Part shown: positions 26,923-34,926 of the stretch, one piece after another | Layout of the letters: each line of letters starts with the position of its first letter | Numbering within the stretch: position 1 is the stretch's first letter | Source of the DNA: Mycolicibacterium sp. HK-90 | Lineage (GTDB): Bacteria; Actinomycetota; Actinomycetes; Mycobacteriales; Mycobacteriaceae | Direction: 5' to 3' | NCBI RefSeq assembly: GCF_030486405.1 | Contig: NZ_CP129613.1 | Coordinates: forward strand, 1,612,001 to 1,676,000 | Length of the DNA: 64,000 nt | Made by a program: the position numbers and the translations under genes | Notes under the pieces: model-generated | The model's database searches: none | What the model was told of the DNA's origin: nothing | The model's input: only the letters and a program-made list of their open reading frames with translations

Positions 26923-29900
26923 GTGGGCTGGCATAACGGGCCGCCGAGCTGGTCGGAGATGGAGCGGGTGCTTACCGGTAAGCCCCGCCGTTCCGGGCTG
27001 CCGTTGGAGCCCGCAGGCGACGGCGGGGACAGCCCGGCCTGGTCCCGCAAGCGTGGTGCCTATCAACAGCCGGACATCTCCCGCGTCGGCGGTTCGGTGC
27101 GTTATGCCGAATTGCATGCGCACAGCGCCTACAGCTTCCTCGACGGTGCGAGCACGCCGGAGGAGTTGGTCGAGGAGGCGGCCCGGCTGAACCTGCGGGC
27201 CATCGCGCTGACCGACCATGACGGGCTCTACGGCGTGGTCCGGTTCGCCGAGGCGGCCCGGGAGTTGGACGTGGCCACGGTGTTCGGTGCCGAGTTGTCA
27301 CTGGGAAACGTCCCCCGCACCGAGGACCCGGATCCACCCGGTCCGCACCTGCTGGTGCTGGCCCGTGGGCCGGAGGGTTACCGGCGGCTGTCCCGCGAGA
27401 TCGCCAAGGCCCATCTGGCCGGTGGTGAGAAAGGTAAGCCCCGCTATGACTTCGACACGCTGACCGAGGCGGCCGGTGGGCACTGGCACATCCTCACCGG
27501 ATGTCGCAAAGGTCATGTCCGCCAGGCGCTCTCCCGCGGGCCGGAGGCTGCTGCAGTGGCGCTGGCCGATCTGGTGGACCGGTTCGGGGCCGACCGGGTG
27601 AGTGTCGAGCTCACCCATCACGGCCACCCGTGCGACGACGAGCGCAATGCCGTCCTGGCCGGGCTGGCTCCGCGGTTCGGGCTGACCGTGGTCGCCACCA
27701 CCGGTGCGCACTTCGCCGGGCCGGACCGGGGCCGGCTGGCCATGGCGATGGCCGCGATCCGGGCGCGCAACTCGATGGACTCCGCGGCGGGCTGGCTGGC
27801 CCCGTTGGGTGGGGCTCACTTGCGCTCGGGGGAGGAGATGGCCCGGCTGTTCGGTACCGAGATCGTGACGGCCGCAGCCGATCTCGGTGAGCAGTGCGCC
27901 TTCGGCCTGGCCCTCATCGCGCCGCAGCTGCCACCGTTCGACGTCCCCGCCGGACACACCGAGGACAGTTGGCTGCGTCAGTTGGTGATGGCCGGGGCGG
28001 CCGAGCGGTACGGGCCACCGGAACGCGCTGCCAAGGCCTACGCGCAGATCGAACACGAACTGCGGATCATCGAGCAGCTGAAGTTCCCCGGGTATTTCCT
28101 GGTCGTCCACGACATCACCCGGTTCTGCCGCGACAACGACATCCTGTGCCAGGGCCGGGGTTCGGCGGCCAACTCGGCGGTCTGCTACGCGCTCAAGGTC
28201 ACCAACGTCGACCCGATCGCCAACGAGTTGTTGTTCGAGCGGTTCCTGTCCCCGGCCCGCGACGGACCACCCGACATCGACATCGACATCGAATCGGACC
28301 TGCGCGAGAACGTGATCCAGTACGTCTACGAGCGCTATGGCCGCGACTATGCCGCGCAGGTGGCCAACGTCATCACCTACCGCGGCCGCAGCGCGGTCCG
28401 GGACATGGCCCGCGCGCTGGGGTTCTCCCAGGGACAGCAGGACGCCTGGAGTAAACACCTCAGCCGGTGGGACGGACGCCCCGACTCACCGGAGGCGGCC
28501 GAGATCCCGCAGCCGGTGATCGAATTGGCCACGCAGATCGCCAATCTGCCGCGCCACCTCGGTATCCACTCCGGTGGCATGGTGATCTGCGATCGCCCGA
28601 TCGCCGATGTGTGCCCGGTGGAGTGGGCCCGCATGGCCAATCGCAGCGTGCTGCAGTGGGACAAGGATGACTGTGCGGCAATCGGTCTGGTGAAGTTCGA
28701 TCTGCTCGGCCTCGGCATGCTCTCGGCGCTGCATTACGCCATCGACCTGCTGGCCGAACACAAGGGCATCACCGTCGACCTGGCCAAGCTGGACCTGTCC
28801 GAACCGGCGGTCTACGAGATGCTGCAGAAAGCCGACTCGGTCGGGGTGTTCCAGGTGGAGTCCCGCGCACAGATGGCCACCTTGCCCCGGCTCAAGCCGC
28901 GGGAGTTCTACGACCTGGTGGTCGAGGTGGCGCTGATCCGGCCCGGGCCGATCCAGGGCGGCTCCGTACACCCCTACATCAAGCGGCGCAACGGCCTGGA
29001 GGAGGTCACCTACGACCATCCCTCGATGGAATCGGCACTGAAGAAAACACTGGGGGTGCCGCTGTTCCAGGAACAGCTCATGCAACTGGCGGTCGACTGT
29101 GCGGGATTCAGCCCGGCCGAGGCCGATCAGTTGCGCCGGGCGATGGGTTCCAAACGTTCCACCGAGAAGATGCGACGGCTCCGCAGCCGGTTCTATGACG
29201 GGATGCGGGACCTCCACGACATCACCGGTGAGGTAGCCGAGCGCATCTACGAGAAGCTCGAGGCGTTCGCGAATTTCGGCTTTCCGGAAAGTCATTCGCT
29301 GAGTTTCGCTTCGCTGGTGTTCTATTCGTCGTGGTTCAAGCTGCACCACCCGGCGGCGTTCTGCGCGGCGCTGCTGCGAGCCCAGCCGATGGGGTTCTAC
29401 TCGCCGCAGTCCCTGGTGGCCGACGCGCGCAGGCACGGGGTGACGGTGCACGGTCCCGACGTCAACGCGTCCCTGGCCTACGCGACGCTGGAGAACGCCG
29501 GTATGGAGGTGCGGTTGGGGCTCGGCAGTGTCCGCCACATCGGCGACGAGTTGGCCCAGCGTCTGGTCGACGAACGAGACGCCAACGGGCCGTTCACCAC
29601 CTTGATCGACCTGACCAACCGGGTGCAGCTGTCGGTACCGCAGACCGAGGCGCTGGCCACCGCGGGCGCCCTCGGCTGTTTCGGGATCAGCCGGCGCGAG
29701 GCGCTGTGGGCGGCGGGGGCGGCGGCCACACAGCGGCCGGACCGGTTGCCGGGGGTCGGATCCTCTTCGCACGTGCCGCCGTTACCGGGGATGAGCGCCC
29801 TGGAGCTGTCGGCTGCCGACGTGTGGGCCACCGGCATCTCGCCGGACAGCTATCCCACCCAGTACCTGCGCGCCGACCTCGACGCGCTCGGTGTGATCCC

Positions 29901-30204
29901 GGCCGACAAGTTGCTGGAGGTCGTCGATGGCACCCGAATCCTGGTTGCCGGCGCGGTGACCCACCGGCAGCGTCCCGCGACCGCGCAGGGCGTGACGTTC
30001 ATGAACCTCGAAGACGAGACCGGCATGGTGAACGTGCTGTGCGCGCCCGGGGTGTGGGCGCGCTACCGCAAGCTGGCCCAGACTGCGCCGGCGCTGGTGG
30101 TGCGCGGCATCGTGCAGAACGCCACCGGCGCGGTCACCGTGATCGCCGACCGGATGGATCCGGTCAAGCTGCGGATCGGTTCACGGTCGCGGGACTTCCG
30201 CTGA
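26923..30204 (+). CDS. dnaE2: DnaE2 error-prone C-family DNA polymerase
   Basis: 1093 aa, the SOS-induced translesion polymerase responsible for damage-induced mutagenesis in mycobacteria. The N-terminal GWHNGPPSWSEMERVLTGKP matches the start of M. tuberculosis DnaE2. The PHP domain carries ELHAHSAYSFLDG and TDHDGLYG. The palm has the catalytic aspartates in PDIDIDIESD, and thumb/finger elements such as GRGSAANSAVCY and QFPGPI-like VALIRPGPIQGGS follow. A C-terminal OB fold (TRILVAGAVTHRQRP) ends the protein. It works with ImuA'/ImuB, encoded about 12.5 kb upstream. GTG 26923 is chosen on the M. tuberculosis start and the promoter spacing. Confidence 0.97.
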   Translation: MGWHNGPPSWSEMERVLTGKPRRSGLPLEPAGDGGDSPAWSRKRGAYQQPDISRVGGSVRYAELHAHSAYSFLDGASTPEELVEEAARLNLRAIALTDHDGLYGVVRFAEAARELDVATVFGAELSLGNVPRTEDPDPPGPHLLVLARGPEGYRRLSREIAKAHLAGGEKGKPRYDFDTLTEAAGGHWHILTGCRKGHVRQALSRGPEAAAVALADLVDRFGADRVSVELTHHGHPCDDERNAVLAGLAPRFGLTVVATTGAHFAGPDRGRLAMAMAAIRARNSMDSAAGWLAPLGGAHLRSGEEMARLFGTEIVTAAADLGEQCAFGLALIAPQLPPFDVPAGHTEDSWLRQLVMAGAAERYGPPERAAKAYAQIEHELRIIEQLKFPGYFLVVHDITRFCRDNDILCQGRGSAANSAVCYALKVTNVDPIANELLFERFLSPARDGPPDIDIDIESDLRENVIQYVYERYGRDYAAQVANVITYRGRSAVRDMARALGFSQGQQDAWSKHLSRWDGRPDSPEAAEIPQPVIELATQIANLPRHLGIHSGGMVICDRPIADVCPVEWARMANRSVLQWDKDDCAAIGLVKFDLLGLGMLSALHYAIDLLAEHKGITVDLAKLDLSEPAVYEMLQKADSVGVFQVESRAQMATLPRLKPREFYDLVVEVALIRPGPIQGGSVHPYIKRRNGLEEVTYDHPSMESALKKTLGVPLFQEQLMQLAVDCAGFSPAEADQLRRAMGSKRSTEKMRRLRSRFYDGMRDLHDITGEVAERIYEKLEAFANFGFPESHSLSFASLVFYSSWFKLHHPAAFCAALLRAQPMGFYSPQSLVADARRHGVTVHGPDVNASLAYATLENAGMEVRLGLGSVRHIGDELAQRLVDERDANGPFTTLIDLTNRVQLSVPQTEALATAGALGCFGISRREALWAAGAAATQRPDRLPGVGSSSHVPPLPGMSALELSAADVWATGISPDSYPTQYLRADLDALGVIPADKLLEVVDGTRILVAGAVTHRQRPATAQGVTFMNLEDETGMVNVLCAPGVWARYRKLAQTAPALVVRGIVQNATGAVTVIADRMDPVKLRIGSRSRDFR

Positions 30205-30335
30205 CGCCTGTGAGTTAGGTAACCCTTACTTCCGTGGGTGGATCGGTGTTATGGTCAAAGTGCTCAGAGGACCTGAGCAATTTCTTGGAACTAGCCGGAG
30301 GTCACGTAGGCCCGAAGTGCGGAAGGGATCGCGAA

Positions 30336-30689
30336 ATGAACAGCATGTCCATCAGGCGGTGTCGGAGTATTCACAAATCATCTCGCCCTCTGCCGCTGGG
30401 CGGTTCGCTGGCGGCCGGGGCGGTGCTACTGGGCGTGTTGTTCGGTCCCGCGGCGGTCGCCGGTGCGGCGCCATCCGGGCCGTCGTCGGTCGATCAGGTT
30501 GTCCGGCAACTCAAGACACAGGGTTACGCTGTCATCGTCAACAGGTTCGGGACAGGACGATCCGACGACTGCGCGGTTACCGCGGTCCGGCACGGCCAGA
30601 CGTATTCACGCACCGACCACGGCGTTCCTGGCGGCGATTTCTCCACCACGGTCACCGGTAAGACCGTGTATGTCGACGTGAAGTGCTGA
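30336..30689 (+). CDS. small secreted protein of unknown function
   Basis: 117 aa. A basic N-terminus (MSIRRCRSIHKSSR), a hydrophobic segment (GGSLAAGAVLLGVLFGPAAVAGAAP) and an AGA|AP-like cleavage site indicate Sec export. The mature part of about 70 residues has two cysteines (SDDCAV and the C-terminal VDVKC) that could form a disulphide. The C-terminal TVTGKTVYVDVKC is repeated, slightly diverged, in the remnant at 31436-31507. ATG 30336 follows GGAAGGGATC. No known domain; similar small exported proteins are common in mycobacteria. Confidence 0.78.
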   Translation: MNSMSIRRCRSIHKSSRPLPLGGSLAAGAVLLGVLFGPAAVAGAAPSGPSSVDQVVRQLKTQGYAVIVNRFGTGRSDDCAVTAVRHGQTYSRTDHGVPGGDFSTTVTGKTVYVDVKC

Positions 30690-30744
30690 CCCGCCCCGGC
30701 TTCGATACCTAAGATCATCAGAGGAATCTGGGTAGAGGAGGCTG

Positions 30745-31434
30745 GTGGTGGCGGTTCGTGCGGTCGAACGCGACTCGCTCGTCGAGCAGTGCAGCGCCGA
30801 ATTGAGCCGTCTGATCAAGCAGGGTGAGTGGCCGGTTGGTGCCCGGATCCCGAACGAGCAGGAGCTGGCCAGACTACTCGGGGTCGGCCGGTCCACCAGC
30901 CGGGAAGCCGTCCGGTCCTTGATCGCGTCCGGACAACTGAGTTCGCGACAGGGCTCCGGCACCTTCGTGGTCTCCGCGACGCCGGTATCGGAACTCGATC
31001 GTCAGATCCGGCAATCCGATATCGGCGATGTCACCGAGGTCCGGCTGTTGTTGGAGGTCGAGGCGAGCCGGCTGGCCGCACATCGTCGCACTCGCGCGGA
31101 TCTCGATGAGATCAAGCGCGCCCTGACGGTGCGGCAGTCCGCGGCGAACACCGCCGACCTGATCGAAGCCGACCTCCGGTTTCATGCCGCAATCGTTGCG
31201 GCGACGCACAACTCGGTGCTCGTGACGTTGTATGAGTCCTTCGCGGGGACGCTCCGAGCTACTTCGGCAGAGATCTTCTCCAATCACGACCAGTGGTCGG
31301 CGGCCACCGTCCGCCGCGATGAAAAGGCACACGCGGACCTTTACTCGGCGATCGAACGAGGCGATCCGCGGGCGGCGGCACTCGTGGCGCGCCGCGTCAT
31401 GGTCTGCAGCGTGCCCGGCGCACCGACGCGTTAG
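30745..31434 (+). CDS. GntR-family (FadR/FCD-type) transcriptional regulator
   Basis: 229 aa. The N-terminal winged helix contains PVGARIPNEQELARLLGVGRSTSREAVRSLIASGQLSSRQGSGTFV, the GntR signature. The C-terminal all-helical FCD domain has conserved Asp/His ligand positions (FHAAIVAATHN) for a carboxylate-type effector, possibly with a metal. The double GTG at 30745/30748 follows AGAGGAGG. It stands between the small secreted protein and a remnant of a second copy, so it may have been inserted there or have survived a deletion. Targets unknown. Confidence 0.88.
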   Translation: MVAVRAVERDSLVEQCSAELSRLIKQGEWPVGARIPNEQELARLLGVGRSTSREAVRSLIASGQLSSRQGSGTFVVSATPVSELDRQIRQSDIGDVTEVRLLLEVEASRLAAHRRTRADLDEIKRALTVRQSAANTADLIEADLRFHAAIVAATHNSVLVTLYESFAGTLRATSAEIFSNHDQWSAATVRRDEKAHADLYSAIERGDPRAAALVARRVMVCSVPGAPTR

Positions 31435-31435
31435 C

Positions 31436-31507
31436 GACGGTGTACCGGGCGGCGGTGTGACCACTGTGGTCACGAACAAGACCGTCTATGTCGACGTGCA
31501 GTGCTGA
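31436..31507 (+). pseudogene. 24-codon C-terminal remnant of a paralogue of the small secreted protein
   Basis: Directly after the GntR stop, one frame reads DGVPGGGVTTVVTNKTVYVDVQC-stop. The intact protein at 30336-30689 ends HGVPGGDFSTTVTGKTVYVDVKC-stop. Fifteen or so of 24 positions agree and the final codons (ACC GT. TAT GTC GAC GTG) are nearly identical at nucleotide level. No start codon, signal peptide or body of the gene precedes it. It looks like the tail of a tandem duplicate whose 5' part was lost. Confidence 0.75.
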
Positions 31508-31513
31508 GGCCGG

Positions 31514-32326
31514 TCAGCTCAGCGCGCATTCACCGATCAGGTCGGACAGCTCGGCCGCCACATGCTCGGGCAATTCGATTCCGGGGAAATGAGTCTCACC
31601 CGGCAGGCGGGTGTAACTGAACCACGGGTTACGACTGCAGAATTCGTCGTGCAGTGCGTCGTACTCGGGCGACTTCGGATGAGAGAAGACATGCCGGATG
31701 GGGCGGGGCTGGGTCAGCTTCTCCATCCGTCCCATCGGGGAACCCCAGGTGTTGTAGGCGTTCTCGATCACCCGACAGGCACGAGACCACATGTCGAAAC
31801 CGAATCCACCGGCTTCGTGTTGCATGTGGTAGCGGACCGCCGGATTGTCGCTGCCGTCCAACCACGACTGGACGAGTCCGTCTCGGCCGGTAAGCCACGT
31901 CTCGCGCTGTTGGATCGCGTGCAGGCCCGCAACGAATTCCGGCGGGGCCGGCGTCATGATCAGGTCGAGGATCATCACGGCCGGTACCCGGTCGGGTCCC
32001 AGTTGCTCGGCGATGTCCAGCGCGGCCCAGCCACCGTGGGCGTGTGCGACGGGCACGAATGTCTCGATCTCCAGCGCGTCCAGCAGTGCGACGGTGTCGG
32101 CGACCTGCTCGGCTACCCCGAAGTCGCCGACGGGCGTGCGATCGGGGCCGTGGCCGCGCCAGCACACCCGGACCACGCGATGTTTCGGGATCAGATGCGG
32201 CACCAACCGGTCGAAGGCGCGGTGGTCATGCGCCCAGCCGGTGAGTGGAACGATCACCGGGCCCGGTTCGAGTCCTTCGTCGACGAACGCGATCTGGACG
32301 CCGTTGACGGTCATCGTGTTGGTCAT
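31514..32326 (-). CDS. aqdC: cofactor-independent 2,4-dioxygenase (HOD/AqdC family, alpha/beta-hydrolase fold)
   Basis: 270 aa. HOD and AqdC cleave 3-hydroxy-4(1H)-quinolones (for AqdC the Pseudomonas signal PQS) with O2, releasing CO and an N-acylanthranilate, without metal or flavin. Long stretches agree with HOD from memory: WxxHxHR near 31, WRGHG, AHAHGGW, WLDG-D, CRVIENAY-WGSPM, RPIRH-FS-P--PEY and NPWFSY-LPG-THFPGI. The catalytic dyad is present as Asp121 (ILDLIM) and His246 (ETHFPG). The usual Ser of the nucleophile elbow is Ala96, which excludes a normal hydrolase. ATG 32326 is chosen because GGAGGAG precedes it. Last gene of the aqd-like operon. Confidence 0.82.
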   Translation of the reverse strand: MTNTMTVNGVQIAFVDEGLEPGPVIVPLTGWAHDHRAFDRLVPHLIPKHRVVRVCWRGHGPDRTPVGDFGVAEQVADTVALLDALEIETFVPVAHAHGGWAALDIAEQLGPDRVPAVMILDLIMTPAPPEFVAGLHAIQQRETWLTGRDGLVQSWLDGSDNPAVRYHMQHEAGGFGFDMWSRACRVIENAYNTWGSPMGRMEKLTQPRPIRHVFSHPKSPEYDALHDEFCSRNPWFSYTRLPGETHFPGIELPEHVAAELSDLIGECALS

Positions 32327-32341
32327 GCTGTTCTCCTCCAT

Positions 32342-33475
32342 CTAGACGGTGGCGGCCGATTGCCGCCGCGCGGTGGACAGGTGTAGATCGGAAAAGCCGG
32401 GCACGCGGCCGACGGTGGACAGCAGCGGCACCCGTACGGCATCGGGAATGTGGTTGAGCAACCGCATGCCGTAGGACGTGCGTTGCGTCCGTTCGATCTC
32501 CGGGCGGGTGTGCCGTTCCCAGGCCTCGAGCGCATCGGGGATCCCGGTGACCGGATGGCTCACCGCCGCGGCGAGTGCGATCGCGTTGGTCATCGCCGTC
32601 CCGCCGCCCTGCCCGAGATAGGGCGGTTGGGCGTGCGCGGCGTCGCCGAGAAACGCGACCGCGCCGCGCGACCACGTCGACAACTGTACGAATTCGAAGG
32701 TGTCCCAACGGATCGGCACGTCGGCGGTGGCGTCGAGCAGCGACGACAGCATCGGGAAGCTTCGTTTCCATTGCGCCACGTTCACGCGCGATCCGTTGAT
32801 CGCCGGATCGCCCGCGTCGCAGACCAGAGCGAGGTAGACCCACTCCGGGGTGCACGGCGTGTACAGCAGGCGGCGGCGCCCCTGGAAGAACTCGAGGTGT
32901 TTCACCCGGTCCTCGTCGGACAGGTAGTCGGCCGAGGCCGGAATCATCAGCCGAGCCGCCCCCTGGGTCATGCGGATCCGGCGGTAGGCCAGGTCGAGGC
33001 TGTCGCGCAGCCGTGAGTGCACTCCGTCGGCGGCGACCACGAGATCGGCGGCCTCGGTATGCCCGTCGTCGAAATCGACTGTCCCGTCGGCACGGACCGC
33101 GGTGGCGACCGAGCCGGTGACGAGCTCGACGCCCGCGTCGCGCGCAGCATTCACCAACGCGCGGATCAGGACCTCCCGCAGAAGGGTGTAGCACCGGGCC
33201 TGGCCATCGCCGTTGATGTCGATGCGGTACAACGTCTTTCCGCGGTGCGACCTGGCTTCGGCGGCTGGACCGATGTGCGCGCCGTGGGTGGCCTCGGCGA
33301 AGGCTCCGATCGATTCGAGGGCCAGCAGGCCGTTGTCCCAGACGTAGATGCCGGCGCCTACCGCGCGGATCTCGGGTTGGCGCTCGTGCAACCGGACGGT
33401 CCAGCCGCGTCGGGCAAGTGCGGTGGCGGCGGTCAATCCGCCGATACCGCCGCCGATGACGGTGGCATTGCTCAT
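32342..33475 (-). CDS. aqdB: FAD-dependent aromatic monooxygenase (AqdB-like)
   Basis: 377-aa class A flavoprotein hydroxylase. FAD-binding GGGIGGLTAATALARRG at the N-terminus, a VVAADGVHSRLR (DG) motif and GDAAHAQPPYLGQGGG (GD) motif are all intact. In the known clusters the corresponding enzyme hydroxylates C3 of a 4(1H)-quinolone, turning HHQ into PQS, the substrate of AqdC. Its position between the esterase-like gene and the dioxygenase gene reproduces the order aqdA-aqdB-aqdC. The dioxygenase starts 15 nt after its stop. The assignment rests on context plus family; other hydroxylations are possible. Confidence 0.75.
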   Translation of the reverse strand: MSNATVIGGGIGGLTAATALARRGWTVRLHERQPEIRAVGAGIYVWDNGLLALESIGAFAEATHGAHIGPAAEARSHRGKTLYRIDINGDGQARCYTLLREVLIRALVNAARDAGVELVTGSVATAVRADGTVDFDDGHTEAADLVVAADGVHSRLRDSLDLAYRRIRMTQGAARLMIPASADYLSDEDRVKHLEFFQGRRRLLYTPCTPEWVYLALVCDAGDPAINGSRVNVAQWKRSFPMLSSLLDATADVPIRWDTFEFVQLSTWSRGAVAFLGDAAHAQPPYLGQGGGTAMTNAIALAAAVSHPVTGIPDALEAWERHTRPEIERTQRTSYGMRLLNHIPDAVRVPLLSTVGRVPGFSDLHLSTARRQSAATV

Positions 33476-33499
33476 GGTGGCCTCTCTGTGTCGATTTGG

Positions 33500-34834
33500 T
33501 CAGGGCAGCGAATGCAGGCGCCGGGACCCGGGACGATGCATCCGCCAGTCCCCGGAGATCTCTCCCGTGCGGATGAACTGTCCCCAGCGCTCGCGGGTGC
33601 GCACACCGATCGCGGCGATCTCGTCGGCGGTCAGTGGCGACACCATGGGCGCGTTCTGCCAGGCCCCGCCGTCGCCGAACAGCAGTGGGAGTTCGATGCA
33701 GTGACAGGCGCCGAAGGGGTTCGCCGGATGCAGGGGTCCGACGCGGTAGCGGTACAGGCCGGCTCCGGAGTCGGCCAGCAGGTCGGCGAGTGTGTCTGTC
33801 GGTTGGTCGAATGCCTTGGCCTGTACCGTTCTTTGCGCGAGCGATGCGATACCTCTGCCGATCACGGGCACGCGGCGCAGTGCGGAGAAGAACGGGTGCG
33901 GGCCGTAGAAGGCTGCCATCTCGTCGGCGGTGGTGCCCATCAGGACACGCAGGTCAGGTGCCCGCTCGATCATGGCCTGCCGCCATTCGGGCTCGTCGGG
34001 CAGTGGAGTGACACCGCTGATCGGTCGCAGCGGTGGTGCCGAATTGAGGCCCAGCCGCCCGGACAGGCGGCGGGCGGCCCGCGCCTGGGCGCCGAGAATC
34101 TGGGCGTCCGTCGCCTCCCGTGGATCGATACCGAGTTCGCCGAGGACGACGTCGGCCACTCGCTGCGCCTGATCCGGACCGTGGAATGAGATGCCCAGCG
34201 GTGCGCTCTGAATGATGGCCTGGTCGAAAAGTGTTCGAGTGCGGTCGATCCCGAGCATCGCCACGACGGATTGCGCGCCGGCGGACTGGCCCGCGACGGT
34301 GACGCGGGACGGGTCCCCGCCAAACTCTTCGACGTTGTCGCGTACCCACTCCAGTGCTGTGATCTGATCGAGCAGTCCGAGGTTGCCGGGTGATATCCCG
34401 GCCGCGCGTAGGTAGCCGAAGGCGCCGACGCGGTAGCTCACGGCCACCACGACGATGTCGGTTTCCCGCACCAGGCGGTCGGCGTCGTAGAGGTTCCACT
34501 CGCCGCTACCCGACAGGTAGGCCCCGCCATGCAGCCAGACCAGGACCGGCCGGGAGGCCGGTTCGGCTCCGGCCGGCGCGGTGACCGTGACGCGCAGGCA
34601 GTCCGGGCTCTGTTGGTACCGGGCCGGCGCGCCCATGATCGTTTCCAGTCGCGACGGCAGCTGGGGCGCGGCCGGGCCGCGATCGGTGGCATCGAACATG
34701 CTGTCGGCCAACGGAATCGGCTGTGGCGGCCCAAATCTGTCGGCGTGTGCGTAGCGAATTCCGCGGAAGACCGCGACGTCACCGGACAGCCGGCCGCGCC
34801 ACCGGCCTGACGTGGTCAGCACCTCGCCGTGCAT
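33500..34834 (-). CDS. type-B carboxylesterase-fold hydrolase (AqdA-like position)
   Basis: 444 aa. Carboxylesterase hallmarks: the oxyanion loop HGGAYLSG, nucleophile Ser in TVAGQSAGAQS, and catalytic His in GACHCIELPLLFGDG. The fold is somewhat shorter than typical 500-aa type-B esterases. In alkylquinolone clusters the first gene encodes an amide/ester hydrolase that removes the acyl chain from N-octanoylanthranilate, which fits this position but is not proven by motif. ATG 34834 follows AGGAGGTGGG, which starts inside the end of operator O1, so repressor binding would also affect the leader. Confidence 0.8.
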   Translation of the reverse strand: MHGEVLTTSGRWRGRLSGDVAVFRGIRYAHADRFGPPQPIPLADSMFDATDRGPAAPQLPSRLETIMGAPARYQQSPDCLRVTVTAPAGAEPASRPVLVWLHGGAYLSGSGEWNLYDADRLVRETDIVVVAVSYRVGAFGYLRAAGISPGNLGLLDQITALEWVRDNVEEFGGDPSRVTVAGQSAGAQSVVAMLGIDRTRTLFDQAIIQSAPLGISFHGPDQAQRVADVVLGELGIDPREATDAQILGAQARAARRLSGRLGLNSAPPLRPISGVTPLPDEPEWRQAMIERAPDLRVLMGTTADEMAAFYGPHPFFSALRRVPVIGRGIASLAQRTVQAKAFDQPTDTLADLLADSGAGLYRYRVGPLHPANPFGACHCIELPLLFGDGGAWQNAPMVSPLTADEIAAIGVRTRERWGQFIRTGEISGDWRMHRPGSRRLHSLP

Positions 34835-34847
34835 ACGTTCCCACCTC

Positions 34848-34871
34848 CTATCGCAAGTCGACTTGCGATAG
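34848..34871. promoter_or_regulatory. operator O1, 24-bp perfect palindrome
   Basis: CTATCGCAAGTC followed directly by its exact reverse complement GACTTGCGATAG. It lies 14 nt upstream of the esterase-like gene in the divergent aqdR-type promoter region and is the strongest TetR-type operator in the window. Confidence 0.85.
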
Positions 34872-34895
34872 CACCACAGTAGGTGGCGCACTCGC

Positions 34896-34919
34896 CTATC
34901 GCAAGTCGGACTGCGATAA
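34896..34919. promoter_or_regulatory. operator O2, imperfect copy of O1 overlapping the TetR promoter
   Basis: The left half is identical to O1 (CTATCGCAAGTC) and the right half is GGACTGCGATAA, three differences from a perfect copy. Its centre is 48 nt from that of O1. It ends in GATAAT, a -10-like element 7 nt before the TetR ATG, so binding here would autoregulate a leaderless TetR transcript. Confidence 0.8.
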
Positions 34920-34926
34920 TGGCGTC

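Noticed and set aside
30215..30233. TTAGGTAACCC-like stretch resembling an IdeR iron box before the small secreted gene
   Set aside because: By my count only about 12 of 19 positions agree with TTAGGTTAGGCTAACCTAA and the right half lacks symmetry.
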